Source: Pinibacter aurantiacus (GTDB taxonomy: Bacteria; Bacteroidota; Bacteroidia; Chitinophagales; Chitinophagaceae). From it: a stretch of DNA of 64,000 nt. The notes beneath the pieces are model-generated. The model saw nothing but the letters and a program-made list of their open reading frames with translations. It was not told where the DNA came from and ran no database searches. Positions 33,949 through 42,923 of this stretch are shown one piece after another; the first letter of the stretch is position 1, and the number at the start of each line of letters is the position of its first letter. A program made the position numbers and the translations under genes. Where the stretch lies: assembly GCF_019130065.1 (NCBI RefSeq), contig NZ_JAHSPG010000005.1, positions 1 through 64,000 on the forward strand, read 5' to 3'.

Positions 33949-35430
33949 ATGCAATACTTTATAGGCATTGATATTGGCACAACACACACGAAAGCAATTG
34001 CTTGCGAGGCTTCCGGCAAAGTAGTCGTCACTTACAAAGAAGGGTATAAAAAAGAGAAAATTGAGGGGATCGAACAGGATGCCGAGGAAATTTTTCAGGC
34101 AGTGTGCGGGCTAATGCAGCAGGTAACGGCCTTTATGAAAGGCAAGGGGACATTGGCTGCAGTGAGTTTCAGCTCAGCAATGCACAGCCTCGTGGCTGTA
34201 GATGAACGGGGAGACGCCTTATCAACCCTGTGGACTTGGGCCGATAACAGAAGTGTTGCCTACGCAAAAAAGCTTCAACAATCGCCGGAAGGCAAAACAA
34301 TATTTGAGCAAACCGGCACACCGCTTCATCCCATGACGCCGCTCTGTAAAATAGCTTGGATACGCGACAACGATCCGGCGTTATTTGCAAAGGCACACAA
34401 ATTCATTTCCATTAAAGAATATGTTTTCTACAAACTGTTCGGCCAATTTATCATAGATCATTCCATCGCTTCGGCAACAGGGTTGTTCAACATTCATACA
34501 CTTTCGTGGAGCAAGGAGGCGTTGAAATTCGCGGGCATAGACGAATCAAAATTGTCGAAGCCGGTTTCTCCGCTGCTTGTTGTAGCCGGCCTGCAGCAAA
34601 GCTTTTGCGATCAGTGGGGAATAGATGCACAGACGCCTTTCGTTCCCGGTGCGAGCGACGGATGCCTTGCCAACCTTGGAAGTGGAGCGATCGCAAAAGG
34701 AGAAGTAGCGCTTACAATCGGTACCAGTGGCGCCATACGGCAAACGGTGCGCTCGTCTAAAACCGATGAAAAAGAAAGATTATTCACGTATATTCTGAAT
34801 GATGATTACTACGTAAGTGGCGGTGCGATCAACAATGGCGGCATCGTTTTGAAATGGTGGATGGAGCAAATGCTACAGGATGAAAACATAGAGGATAAAG
34901 ATTTCGATAAGTTCTTTGATGCCATTGGCAAAATTCCAGCAGGTGCCGATGGACTTGTTTGCCTGCCTTACTTTTACGGCGAACGTGCACCGGTATGGGA
35001 TGCTGATGCGAAAGGTGCTTTCGTGGGCGTAACAGCCAAACATTCACAGGCACATTTTATGCGTGCCGTTGCAGAAGGTATTTGTTTTGCCTTTGCACAG
35101 CTCGCAAAAATTCTCGAAGAAAACTTCGGCCCCATCAGTAGAATTTATGCTTCCGGTGGCTTTATTCAAAGCAGTACGTGGGTGCAAATGCTGGCCAATA
35201 TTTTACAGAAAAAAATAACAGTAAACAATGCGGCCGATGCATCCGCGTTTGGCGCTGTTTGCATGGCCATGCTCGCGACAAAAAACATCAACAGTATTGA
35301 AGAAGTAAAGAAGTTAATTCCCCCAGACGGCAAAGATTATTTACCAGACGAAAGCACGAGGGAAGTGTATGCGAAGCGGTTTGAAGTTTTCGATACCCTG
35401 TACGAAAAAATTGAAAATTTGAGGATTTGA
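33949..35430 (+). CDS. Gluconokinase (FGGY carbohydrate kinase)
   Basis: A 493-residue FGGY kinase that should phosphorylate gluconate with ATP. Motifs: N-terminal phosphate loop GIDIGTTHTKAIA, FSSAMHS, TLWTWADNR, then PGASDGCLANLGSGA and ALTIGTSGAIR (ATP site), LPYFYGERAPVWD and the C-terminal YASGGFIQSSTWVQM. ATG at 33949 gives the standard FGGY start; longer in-frame starts would add 35 residues not found in the family. The next gene is a GntP permease in the same direction, which supports gluconate over xylulose or glycerol. The last residues (KIENLRI and stop) are encoded by the repeat words of the 35406-35566 element. No gntR-type regulator is adjacent. Confidence 0.9.
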   Translation: MQYFIGIDIGTTHTKAIACEASGKVVVTYKEGYKKEKIEGIEQDAEEIFQAVCGLMQQVTAFMKGKGTLAAVSFSSAMHSLVAVDERGDALSTLWTWADNRSVAYAKKLQQSPEGKTIFEQTGTPLHPMTPLCKIAWIRDNDPALFAKAHKFISIKEYVFYKLFGQFIIDHSIASATGLFNIHTLSWSKEALKFAGIDESKLSKPVSPLLVVAGLQQSFCDQWGIDAQTPFVPGASDGCLANLGSGAIAKGEVALTIGTSGAIRQTVRSSKTDEKERLFTYILNDDYYVSGGAINNGGIVLKWWMEQMLQDENIEDKDFDKFFDAIGKIPAGADGLVCLPYFYGERAPVWDADAKGAFVGVTAKHSQAHFMRAVAEGICFAFAQLAKILEENFGPISRIYASGGFIQSSTWVQMLANILQKKITVNNAADASAFGAVCMAMLATKNINSIEEVKKLIPPDGKDYLPDESTREVYAKRFEVFDTLYEKIENLRI

Positions 35431-35566
35431 AAATTTGAAAATTCGTTCTGTGGAACTTTTCATTTTTTTAATTTACTCGCCAAATATCAGGTAGCTAAAA
35501 ATAAACTTACAAAGATGCGCCTGAAGCATTTTCAAATTTTCAAATCCTCAAATTTTCAAATTTTAC
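35406..35566. repeat. Inverted repeat, AAAATTTG family, overlapping the 3' end of the gluconokinase gene
   Basis: Left arm 35406-35443 (ATTTGAGGATTTGAAAATTTG) and right arm 35527-35564 (reverse complement, including AAATCCTCAAATTTTC), almost perfect over 36 bases. The loop is about 83 bases. The left arm codes for the last eight residues of the kinase and its stop. A second copy is at 50238-50387. Confidence 0.85.
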
Positions 35567-35572
35567 TCCGCT

Positions 35573-36883
35573 ATGCCATTACTCATCATATTCCTTGGAA
35601 TCATTTTACTGCTGTTTCTTACCCTTAAAAAAATAAGTCCGTTTATTGCATTACTCATCGTAGCAATACTGGTGGGGCTTGCTTTAAAAATGCCATTCGA
35701 CAAAGTGCTACTTGCTTTGCAAAATGGCGTTGGCAGTACATTGGGCAGCATGGCGCTGGTGCTATGTCTCGGTGCTGTGTTGGGGAAAATGCTTGAAGTA
35801 AGCGGCGCGGCGCAACAAATAAGCAATACGCTCATCAAAGTTTTTGGTGAACGATACATTCAATGGGCCGTGTTATCAACTGGGTTTTTAGTTGGCATCA
35901 CGCTTTTTTACAATGCCGGTTTTGTGATACTCGTACCGCTTGTTTTTTCTATTGCAAAAGCTGCAAAGAAAAACCTCTTATTCATTGCCATACCAATGGC
36001 TGCCGCGTTATCAGTCACGCATGGATTTTTGCCACCGCATCCTGGCCCCGTTGGTTTGGCTTCTATTTTTAAAGCAGATGTTGGCAAAACAATGCTCTAT
36101 GGGTTAATACTCGCAGTGCCCATCGTTGCCATTGCAGGTCCTATTTTCGGTAGCAGCTTTAAAAATCTTCAGATCGTTTTAAAGGAAGATGCAAAAACAA
36201 ATTGGCAAACCTCCGGCGATCTTCCTCCCGTGTCGACAAGTTTCACCATCGCGTTGTTGCCTGTCCTGTTAATCGCCTTGCCTTCGTTGTTACAAACATT
36301 CACAACTCCAGAAACTAATTTTTTCAAAGTATGCAAAGGGATCAGTGATCCTGTATTTGCTTTGTTGATTGCCAGTATTGCCAGTGGTTATTGGCTGGGC
36401 ATTAAGCGCGGAAGAAATATGCAATCAACCATGCAGTTGTTTACAGATGCCGTTGCCGGTATTGCCATTATAATGATGATCATTGCTGCAGGTGGCGCAT
36501 TTAAAGAAGTGCTTACCGCAAGCGGTGCGGGTGATTACATCACAAAAGTGGCGTCGCAATATAATTTCTCACCACTCATTGCCGGATGGCTCGTTGCGGC
36601 GTTGATAAGAATAACGCTCGGCTCGGCCACTGTCGCGGGACTTACGGCTGCGGGCATCGTCGCGCCGTTAGTATTACATGGCCAGGCAAAACCTGAGTTA
36701 ATGGTGCTGTCGGTAGGCGCAGGAAGCTTGATGTTTTCTCACGTAAATGACACCGGCTTCTGGATGTTCAAAGAGTATTTTAATCTTAGCTTAAAGCAAA
36801 CCTTCGCTTCGTGGTCGTTGATGGAAACGATTGTTAGTGTGCTGGGGTTAGTTGGAGTGTTGGTGCTGAATACAATTGTCTGA
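35573..36883 (+). CDS. Gluconate:H+ symporter, GntP family
   Basis: Polytopic inner-membrane permease of 436 residues with 12-14 hydrophobic segments. Typical GntP landmarks are ALQNGVGSTLGSMALVLCLGAVLGKMLEVSGAA, the THGFLPPHPGPVGLA motif near residue 143-157, GSATVAGLTAAGI near 344-356 and SHVNDTGFWMFKEYF near 385-399. It imports gluconate or a related sugar acid, which the neighbouring kinase would turn into 6-phosphogluconate. The start ATG at 35573 lies only 7 bases after the right arm of the inverted repeat, so that element sits over its ribosome-binding region. Confidence 0.92.
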   Translation: MPLLIIFLGIILLLFLTLKKISPFIALLIVAILVGLALKMPFDKVLLALQNGVGSTLGSMALVLCLGAVLGKMLEVSGAAQQISNTLIKVFGERYIQWAVLSTGFLVGITLFYNAGFVILVPLVFSIAKAAKKNLLFIAIPMAAALSVTHGFLPPHPGPVGLASIFKADVGKTMLYGLILAVPIVAIAGPIFGSSFKNLQIVLKEDAKTNWQTSGDLPPVSTSFTIALLPVLLIALPSLLQTFTTPETNFFKVCKGISDPVFALLIASIASGYWLGIKRGRNMQSTMQLFTDAVAGIAIIMMIIAAGGAFKEVLTASGAGDYITKVASQYNFSPLIAGWLVAALIRITLGSATVAGLTAAGIVAPLVLHGQAKPELMVLSVGAGSLMFSHVNDTGFWMFKEYFNLSLKQTFASWSLMETIVSVLGLVGVLVLNTIV

Positions 36884-36896
36884 ATTTGGATTCGTA

Positions 36897-37018
36897 GGAT
36901 TGAAGGATTGTTGGATTGCTTTTTAAGATAATGCACAGATGTTGAACTTATCTGCTGGAAACTCTAATCAATAGTTAAGCAGCGGAGTAAATTACAAACA
37001 ATCCAACAATCCCATAAT
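36897..37018. repeat. Inverted repeat, GGATTG family, between convergent genes
   Basis: Perfect 14-bp core GGATTGTTGGATTG (36905-36918) with CAATCCAACAATCC (36999-37012); the words continue outward as TTCGTAGGATTGAAGG and CCCATAATC. The loop is 80 bases. Confidence 0.8.
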
Positions 37019-37028
37019 CTAACGTATC

Positions 37029-37628
37029 CTAATTGTATTTTCCGCCACCAATATGCACACCCACTTTAATGGAGAAGTAGCCGCTTTTGATGCTTTTGTT
37101 GGTATAGGGGCTTACAAAAGTGTTGTTCACAAAATTGTATTCGAGGCCCATTCTGAAATGCGTTACTTCGAAACCAGCACGTAACATACCGCCAAACTTC
37201 GAGGACTTAGGCACATCGAAATCATAGGTTTCATCATCGGTGCCTTTGTAGGTTACCTTGCTTGTTTTGTACACGCCAAGGCCGGCACCCACATAGGGTC
37301 TAAATGTGTTGTTGCTTAAATAGTAATCAGCCGTTGCCAGGTAAGATGAACCAAATGTTACGTCTGCCTCAGAGCTGTTGTCAACATCTGAATAAATGTT
37401 GTGAAGGCCCATAAGTCCCTCCCAGCGGATACCTACAGAGAGTTGCTCCAGTACAGCGTATTTTGGCTCAACTGCAAACGGAAAACCAATATTCGTTCCC
37501 GAACCTTGCAATATGGAAACACCGGTAGTAACATCAACTTTAAATGGTTTGTAAATGCGATCTGCATCTTGCGCGAAAGAACTAGCTGCAATAAATGCAA
37601 CACATAAGGAAAGGATGATCTTTTTCAT
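37029..37628 (-). CDS. Outer-membrane beta-barrel protein
   Basis: A 199-residue exported protein with a signal peptide (residues 1-20, ending AASSFAQ) and an eight-strand barrel pattern: alternating aromatic strands such as YAVLEQLSVGIRWEGL, TADYYLSNNTFRPYVGAGLGVYK, GGMLRAGFEVTHFRMGLEYNFV and the ending SGYFSIKVGVHIGGGKYN. This matches the outer-membrane protein beta-barrel domain common in Bacteroidota. Function unknown. Convergent to gntP and divergent from polA. Confidence 0.82.
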   Translation of the reverse strand: MKKIILSLCVAFIAASSFAQDADRIYKPFKVDVTTGVSILQGSGTNIGFPFAVEPKYAVLEQLSVGIRWEGLMGLHNIYSDVDNSSEADVTFGSSYLATADYYLSNNTFRPYVGAGLGVYKTSKVTYKGTDDETYDFDVPKSSKFGGMLRAGFEVTHFRMGLEYNFVNNTFVSPYTNKSIKSGYFSIKVGVHIGGGKYN

Positions 37629-37680
37629 GTTAATAGGCTTGAAAAGGGTTTTTGATTAAAAAGCGGGTAAATATAAGAGA

Positions 37681-37840
37681 GAGAACGCAGATAGTCAAGA
37701 TTGTCATGATTTGATATGATTTTTTACGTTTTTGGCTGATGTATTAACCAAGAAATTCCACCGCCATCAAAAAAATCATATCAAATCATGACAATCATGA
37801 CAATCTGTGTTCCTTCTTAATCTTGACAATCTGCGTTCTT
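37681..37840. repeat. Inverted repeat, ATGACAATC family, upstream of polA
   Basis: Left arm 37681-37725 (GAACGCAGATAGTCAAGATT, TGATTTGATATGATTTTTT) and right arm 37769-37812 are close to perfect complements. A third, extra unit (CTTGACAATCTGCGTTC) extends to about 37840 and supplies the probable -33 element of polA. Confidence 0.82.
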
Positions 37841-37852
37841 TCTCTACCTTAG
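37823..37852 (+). promoter_or_regulatory. Candidate polA promoter, giving a very short leader
   Basis: TTG at 37823-37825, a spacer of 19, then TACCTTAG at 37845-37852, one base off TAnnTTTG. The box ends 4 bases before the polA ATG, so the transcript would be leaderless or nearly so. Confidence 0.4.
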
Positions 37853-37856
37853 CGAA

Positions 37857-40682
37857 ATGGAAAAGAAAGTTTTTTTACTGGACGCAATGGCACTTATTTT
37901 TCGTGCCTACTATGCATTGATCCGCAATCCGCGCATCACATCAACTGGAAAAAATACCAACGCACAATTTGGTTTCACCAATACATTACTTGAACTTATT
38001 AACAATCAGAAGCCATCACACATGGCGGTTTGTTTCGATACCGAAGCTCCTACCGAAAGGCACACTGATTTTACCGATTACAAGGCGAACAGGCAAGAAG
38101 CGCCGGAAGACCTGATAATTGCCATTCCCGACATCAAAAGAATCATTAAAGGGTTCAATATTCCCTGCATTGAAGTAGACGGTTATGAAGCAGATGACGT
38201 GGTAGGAACATTGAGCAAACAGGCGGCTGCAGCAGGTTATGAGGTTTTCATGGTGACTCCGGATAAAGATTACGGCCAACTCGTAAGTGAAAAGATCAAG
38301 ATCTACAAACCCGGCTACCAGGGCGGAGACGTGGAAATAATGGGGCCCGAGCAAGTGTGTGCAAAATGGAACATTAAGGAGGTAGACCAGGTAATTGACA
38401 TACTTGGTTTAATGGGCGATGCGGTGGATAACATTCCAGGCATTGCGGGGGTGGGAGAAAAAACAGCGGCGAAATTATTGGCAGAATACGGTACGCTGGA
38501 AAATGTATTAGAAAACGCAGACAAGATAAAAGGCGCCCTTGGTGAAAAGGTGCGCAACGGAAAAGAGAATGCGATCTTAAGTAAAAAGCTCGCGACAATT
38601 ATCACCAATGTTCCTGTTGAATTTCATGAAGATGATTTCAAGTTGAAAGAATGGAATAAAGACGCTTTGCGTGAAGTGTTCGGCGAGCTTGAATTCAGAA
38701 CAGTTATTAAAAGGATTTTGGGCGAAGAGATCTCCGTGGCTGTTAATGAAGAGACGACTGTTATTTCTAAAACAACAGTTGGAGTGCAAACAGATTTGTT
38801 TGGCAATGCTGTAGCAAAACCTGAAGTTGTAGTGGTGGAGAAAGAAACCGAAGTAATCATCGGCAAAAATATTCTCAACACACCTCACGAATACATTGCC
38901 GTACAGGGCAAAGATGAAATCGACGAGCTGGTGAAAAAACTACTTGCAGTTGAAGAAGTTTGTTTTGATTCAGAAACGACAGGCCTAGACGCAAACGATG
39001 TGGAGCTTGTAGGTCTGAGCTTTTCTATAACTCCAACAGAGGCTTACTATGTTGCTTGCCCGAAAGACCAGGAGCAAACAAAAAGCATTCTGGAACAATT
39101 CGCACCGCTGTTTAACGACGTATCAAAAAAATGGGTGGGTCAAAATATAAAATATGATTTGCTCGTATTGAAATGGTACGGCCATGAGCTGAAAGGTGAA
39201 ATTTTCGATACCATGCTGGCACACTACGTAATTGAACCTGATGGAAAACGCAGCATGGATCAGCTAAGTGCGCAATACCTCGGCTACGAACCTGTTCATA
39301 TTGAAGAATTGATTGGTAAAAAAGGAAGAGGCCAAACCAATATGCGCGATGTGGAGCTCGACAAAATTAAAGAGTATGCTGGTGAAGATGCAGACATCAC
39401 CTTGCAGTTGAAGAATGCATTTGTTCCATTGTTGAAAGAGAAAGAAGTAGAAAAAGTTTTCCGTGAAGTGGAAAGCCCGCTGGTGAAAGTGCTTACTGAC
39501 ATGGAGTTTGAAGGCGTTAAAATAGATGTCGATTTCCTGAATGATTATTCCAAAGAGCTTGACAAATTTGCCAAAGAAGCAGAAGAAAACGTTTATAAAC
39601 AAGCAGGTGTTCGGTTCAATTTATCTTCTCCAAAACAATTGGGTGAAGTGTTATTTGAAAAATTAAAACTTGATCCTAAAGCAAAGAAAACACGCACCGG
39701 GCAGTACGCAACAGGTGAAGATGTATTGTTGAAACTCGCTTCGCAAAATAAAATCGTGGATGATATTCTTGCCTACCGCGAGTTGACAAAATTGAAATCG
39801 ACTTATGTTGATGCGTTACCGGAAATGATCAATCGCAAAACCGGTCGCGTGCACACATCATATGCGCAGGCTGTTGCCGTAACGGGAAGATTGGCAAGCA
39901 CCAATCCTAACCTTCAGAACATTCCCATCCGCACAGACAGGGGCCGCGAAATAAGAAAAGCATTTATTCCCCGCAATGAAGAACATGTGCTGATCAGCGC
40001 CGACTATTCACAAATAGAACTACGTATTGTTGCGGCTATAAGTGGTGATAAGAACATGTGTGAAGCATTCCGCTCCGGCATAGACATTCACACGGCAACT
40101 GCGGCAAAAGTCTACGGCGTTGATGCTGCCGATGTTACCAAAGAAATGCGTTACAAAGCCAAGAGCGTAAACTTCGGTATCATTTACGGACAAGGCGCAT
40201 TCGGGCTCGCGGATAATCTTGGCATCAGCAGAACCGAGGCGAAAGAGATCATTGATAACTACAAAAAAGAATTCAACGGTATTACCAAGTACATGGACGA
40301 CATGGTAAACTTTGCCAAGGAAACAGGCTATGTACAAACGCTGATGGGTCGTAAGCGCTGGCTGCGTGACATCGGTTCGTCAAACTTTACCGTTCGTGGC
40401 TTTGCAGAACGAAATGCCATCAACTCGCCCATCCAGGGAACTGCGGCAGATATGATCAAAATGGCAATGGCCAAAGTGCACACCACATTTAAAGAGAAAA
40501 ATTTTAGATCAAAAATGATTCTGCAAGTGCATGATGAGTTGGTATTTGATGCAGTTAAAGATGAAGTGGAAATCATTAAACCGGTGATTCTCGAATGCAT
40601 GCAAGACGCAATGCCGCTGCCAAATGGCGTTCCGGTAATTGCGGAAGTGGGCGTTGGGGATAATTGGCTGGAAGCGCACTAG
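37857..40682 (+). CDS. polA: DNA polymerase I
   Basis: 941-residue family A polymerase for Okazaki-fragment processing and repair. Domains: 5'-3' exonuclease about 1-290 (LLDAMALIFRAYYAL, EADDVVGTL, DAVDNIPGIAGVGEKTA); 3'-5' proofreading exonuclease about 340-530, apparently active since the DEDD residues show in CFDSETTGLDANDVE, WVGQNIKYDLLVL and YAGEDADITLQL; polymerase about 560-941 with motif A (VLISADYSQIELRI), motif B (RYKAKSVNFGIIYGQGAFGL) and motif C (ILQVHDELVFD). Normal length for Bacteroidota PolA. Monocistronic by context: an inverted repeat precedes it and an AAAAGT-word element follows. Confidence 0.96.
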   Translation: MEKKVFLLDAMALIFRAYYALIRNPRITSTGKNTNAQFGFTNTLLELINNQKPSHMAVCFDTEAPTERHTDFTDYKANRQEAPEDLIIAIPDIKRIIKGFNIPCIEVDGYEADDVVGTLSKQAAAAGYEVFMVTPDKDYGQLVSEKIKIYKPGYQGGDVEIMGPEQVCAKWNIKEVDQVIDILGLMGDAVDNIPGIAGVGEKTAAKLLAEYGTLENVLENADKIKGALGEKVRNGKENAILSKKLATIITNVPVEFHEDDFKLKEWNKDALREVFGELEFRTVIKRILGEEISVAVNEETTVISKTTVGVQTDLFGNAVAKPEVVVVEKETEVIIGKNILNTPHEYIAVQGKDEIDELVKKLLAVEEVCFDSETTGLDANDVELVGLSFSITPTEAYYVACPKDQEQTKSILEQFAPLFNDVSKKWVGQNIKYDLLVLKWYGHELKGEIFDTMLAHYVIEPDGKRSMDQLSAQYLGYEPVHIEELIGKKGRGQTNMRDVELDKIKEYAGEDADITLQLKNAFVPLLKEKEVEKVFREVESPLVKVLTDMEFEGVKIDVDFLNDYSKELDKFAKEAEENVYKQAGVRFNLSSPKQLGEVLFEKLKLDPKAKKTRTGQYATGEDVLLKLASQNKIVDDILAYRELTKLKSTYVDALPEMINRKTGRVHTSYAQAVAVTGRLASTNPNLQNIPIRTDRGREIRKAFIPRNEEHVLISADYSQIELRIVAAISGDKNMCEAFRSGIDIHTATAAKVYGVDAADVTKEMRYKAKSVNFGIIYGQGAFGLADNLGISRTEAKEIIDNYKKEFNGITKYMDDMVNFAKETGYVQTLMGRKRWLRDIGSSNFTVRGFAERNAINSPIQGTAADMIKMAMAKVHTTFKEKNFRSKMILQVHDELVFDAVKDEVEIIKPVILECMQDAMPLPNGVPVIAEVGVGDNWLEAH

Positions 40683-40686
40683 CAAG

Positions 40687-40752
40687 AAGTAAAAATTTAA
40701 AAGTGAAAAGTCAAAAATGGGCGCTCTGTTTTTGAGTTTTTACTTTTGGTTT
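40687..40752. repeat. Inverted repeat, AAAAGTC family, after polA
   Basis: Left arm AAGTAAAAATTTAAAAGTG and AAAAGTCAAAAA (40687-40717), right arm TTTTTGAGTTTTTACTTTTGG (40729-40749). The right arm contains TACTTTTG (40741-40748), a match to the -7 box TAnnTTTG, 25 bases before the next ATG. Confidence 0.65.
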
Positions 40753-40773
40753 GAATGAATAATAATTTCACAA

Positions 40774-41865
40774 ATGAGAAAAATCGTTGTATTTCTTTTT
40801 GTTGCTGTTTTGGTTACAACTACAGTAAAAGCGCAAATTGTGTTGCTTGATGGAGTTGTGTCAAAGTATCCCATTTTAATGGCCCTTGATACTTCGGACC
40901 GCACAATACTTAACGGTGTTTATTACTACAAGAAAACAAAACAGGATATTGAGCTAACCGGTAGCATTTCAAAAAACGGTTCCATTGAATTAACCTCTGA
41001 TGACACAGAGGATAAATTTTCACTGACGAGAAAGGGAAGTGTTTGGCAGGGAACATTTAGGAGTGCAAAAGGCGTAAAACTGCCGGTGACTTTAAAGGTG
41101 ATTAAAGACTCGCTAAATAAAACTGGAGCCGCAAAAACAAGTGATCCATCAGAAATATTGGAGACATATAAATTCGCTGACATCAAGTTGGTTCCAGGCA
41201 AGCTGGAAATAATTGATAATAAATTTGTCATTCAATGGTATACAGAAGCTACTACTAAAATAACCACCTTTAGAATAGTAAAGGGTTATCCCGATGATGT
41301 TATACAAAAGGCAAATGAAATAATTGATGGAGACTTCAACAGCAATTTATCAGCCTGTTTTTCATGTGCGGGAGGTGATGGGTCTTTCGGCTATGACGTG
41401 AGTTTCTCTAGTTACCACCTGGATGATCATTTTATCAGTTACTGTATAGGGGCTAATTGGGATTGCAAAGGCGCGGCTCATCCCGATTTTGGCGAGAACG
41501 GCAAAACTATCAATGCGAAAGACGGCAAAGAGCTCACCTTGGAAGATATGTTTTGGCTGGGAAACGGCGCCAAGCCCAGAGAGAATTCTGATGCATGGTC
41601 TGATTACAGAGGCAAGGTTTTCGCGCCCGGAATAGTGGAGTTGTTCAAGAGACTATATCCAACGCAAATGAAAAAGCCTACTTCTGATGAAGACTGTGAT
41701 TACACCGATCCTGAAGTATGGAAATATGCTAATTTCTATTTGACAAAAAAAGGATTGTATATAGGCGCCACTTTTGCCCGAGTGCAAAGAGCATGTGATA
41801 GTCCTGAGTGGTCAATAATTCCTTATGCCGAGTTGAAGAAAAATAATCCCGATCTGTTTAAATAA
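40774..41865 (+). CDS. Secreted protein with DUF3298/RsiV-like C-terminal region
   Basis: A 363-residue exported protein; signal peptide residues 1-21 (TTVKAQ). Residues about 25-110 are beta-rich (NGVYYYKKTKQDIELTGSISKNGSIELT) and resemble a lipocalin-like or MORN-like beta module. The second half (from about 140) looks like a DUF4163/DUF3298-type region: DVSFSSYHLDDHFISYCIG, then GAAHPDFGENGKTINAKDGKELTLEDMF, the pattern known from RsiV and related exported proteins. Function unknown. Family assignment is by pattern memory and only moderately sure. Upstream is a possible -7 box in the repeat at 40741-40748. Confidence 0.6.
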   Translation: MRKIVVFLFVAVLVTTTVKAQIVLLDGVVSKYPILMALDTSDRTILNGVYYYKKTKQDIELTGSISKNGSIELTSDDTEDKFSLTRKGSVWQGTFRSAKGVKLPVTLKVIKDSLNKTGAAKTSDPSEILETYKFADIKLVPGKLEIIDNKFVIQWYTEATTKITTFRIVKGYPDDVIQKANEIIDGDFNSNLSACFSCAGGDGSFGYDVSFSSYHLDDHFISYCIGANWDCKGAAHPDFGENGKTINAKDGKELTLEDMFWLGNGAKPRENSDAWSDYRGKVFAPGIVELFKRLYPTQMKKPTSDEDCDYTDPEVWKYANFYLTKKGLYIGATFARVQRACDSPEWSIIPYAELKKNNPDLFK

Positions 41866-41974
41866 TTGAATAAATGTATGACTGAATAACTGAGTGGTTT
41901 AAATGTAACATTCGTTCTTAGCCCTGAGGCACTCAGTTATTCAGTTATTCAGTTACTCAGTTACTCGGTTATTT
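41861..41974. repeat. Inverted repeat, ATTCAGTT family, between convergent genes
   Basis: Left arm about 41861-41896 (AATAATTGAATAAATG, ACTGAATAACTGAGTG) and right arm 41929-41974 (CACTCAGTTATTCAGTTATT and more). The right arm provides the TAA stop codon of the minus-strand gene at 41969-41971. Confidence 0.82.
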
Positions 41975-42520
41975 CATATTCACTCCAAGCTGCATCCACA
42001 TAAGCTTTCCGTTCTGAGTAGAACGATGCGATGTAATTTGGCCCGCATCGTTAAAGGTGAAAATGTCCACATCATCATATTTGTAGCTTTTGCCATTTGG
42101 CTTCATGCCCATGAATTCACCGGTGAATTTTCCTGACCAGGTGCCAAATACCGCCACTTTATTTCCTTCTGCTATCACGCTTATGTTTTCTCCCTTAGTA
42201 TCTGAGAAAGCTTTAAGATACTGAGCTATCATTGCTTTTATTGAGTCTCTGCCTTTAAATACCATTCCTGAGCCGTCCCCATAGTCTACCAGATCTGTGA
42301 CTGCGTCTTTTAAGACGCCATCTACATTGTGACTGTTGAAAGCATCAATGGAAGCCAGGGCTGTAGCTTTGTTCCTTTCAGTTTTTATTGCAGCGCTGTC
42401 AACATGTTCGACAACGGGCATCGTAGGATCTGTTACCTGAGGCTTCTGAGGATTGTTGTTGCAGGCAGTAACCGCGTACAAACAAGTGAAGAGCATAAGA
42501 GCACCAAATGAGTGTTTCAT
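41969..42520 (-). CDS. SnoaL-like/NTF2-fold lipoprotein
   Basis: A 183-residue protein with lipobox AVTAC (lipidated Cys20), a linker to about residue 48, and an NTF2-like cone fold: TALASIDAFNSHNVDGVLKDAVTDLVDYG, MVFKGRDSIKAMIAQYLKAF, GKFTGEFMGMKPNGKSYKYDDVDIFTFNDAGQITSHRS. This is the SnoaL/polyketide cyclase-like pattern. Enzymatic activity is not evident. It sits in the outer or inner membrane facing the periplasm. No operon partner. Confidence 0.8.
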   Translation of the reverse strand: MKHSFGALMLFTCLYAVTACNNNPQKPQVTDPTMPVVEHVDSAAIKTERNKATALASIDAFNSHNVDGVLKDAVTDLVDYGDGSGMVFKGRDSIKAMIAQYLKAFSDTKGENISVIAEGNKVAVFGTWSGKFTGEFMGMKPNGKSYKYDDVDIFTFNDAGQITSHRSTQNGKLMWMQLGVNMK

Positions 42521-42715
42521 TTTAAAATGTTTAAGGTGTTGAATAAAGAAAAAAGAGGTCTGTTAGTGGGTCAGAAAGGGCGAGTACAAAGTAGAAAATT
42601 GATGGTAATATTCAAAGGCCTGGGGTCTTAATTTGTAAACTTTAAAACAACCTCAGTTGTACATTGCTTGGCTCTTTGGATTTGCCAAACACAGTACAGC
42701 CGCCATATTTCCATT

Positions 42716-42918
42716 GGCACACAGATGACGCTGATTCGACTGATTTCCGCTGATTATTTTCTCCCTATTCAATCTAAATAAGTGCTTAATTGAAAAAGGG
42801 CTATGAAATTTGAATTGTCAAACTTCATAGCCCTTATAAATTTTGACTGTTCTCAGCCTGACACCACGTTTGGCAAAAAATCCGTGTAAATCAGCCCAAT
42901 CCGTGTCATCCGTGTGCT
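42716..42918. repeat. Inverted repeat, GACACGGATT family, downstream of pta
   Basis: Left arm 42716-42762 (CACACAGATGACGCTGATTC) faces right arm 42875-42918 (AATCCGTGTAAATCAG, CCAATCCGTGTCATCCGTG). Copies are at 45043-45201 and 47831-48030; this one is the most diverged. Confidence 0.72.
42796..42835 (-). terminator. Strong hairpin, probable terminator of the ackA-pta operon
   Basis: AAGGGCTATGAAATTTGA (42796-42813) pairs with TCAAACTTCATAGCCCTT (42818-42835), 17 of 18 bases. Read on the minus strand it is followed by TTTTTC. It lies 88 bases past the pta stop. Confidence 0.75.
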
Positions 42919-42923
42919 CTCTC

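Larger units (their letters stand above)
42521..42923. other. Intergenic region between the NTF2-like gene and pta
   Basis: No gene. 42521-42715 is plain AT-rich DNA likely to hold the promoter of the minus-strand NTF2-like gene. The rest is the CACGGATT-family inverted repeat (42716-42918) with a strong hairpin in its loop (42796-42835). Confidence 0.6.
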
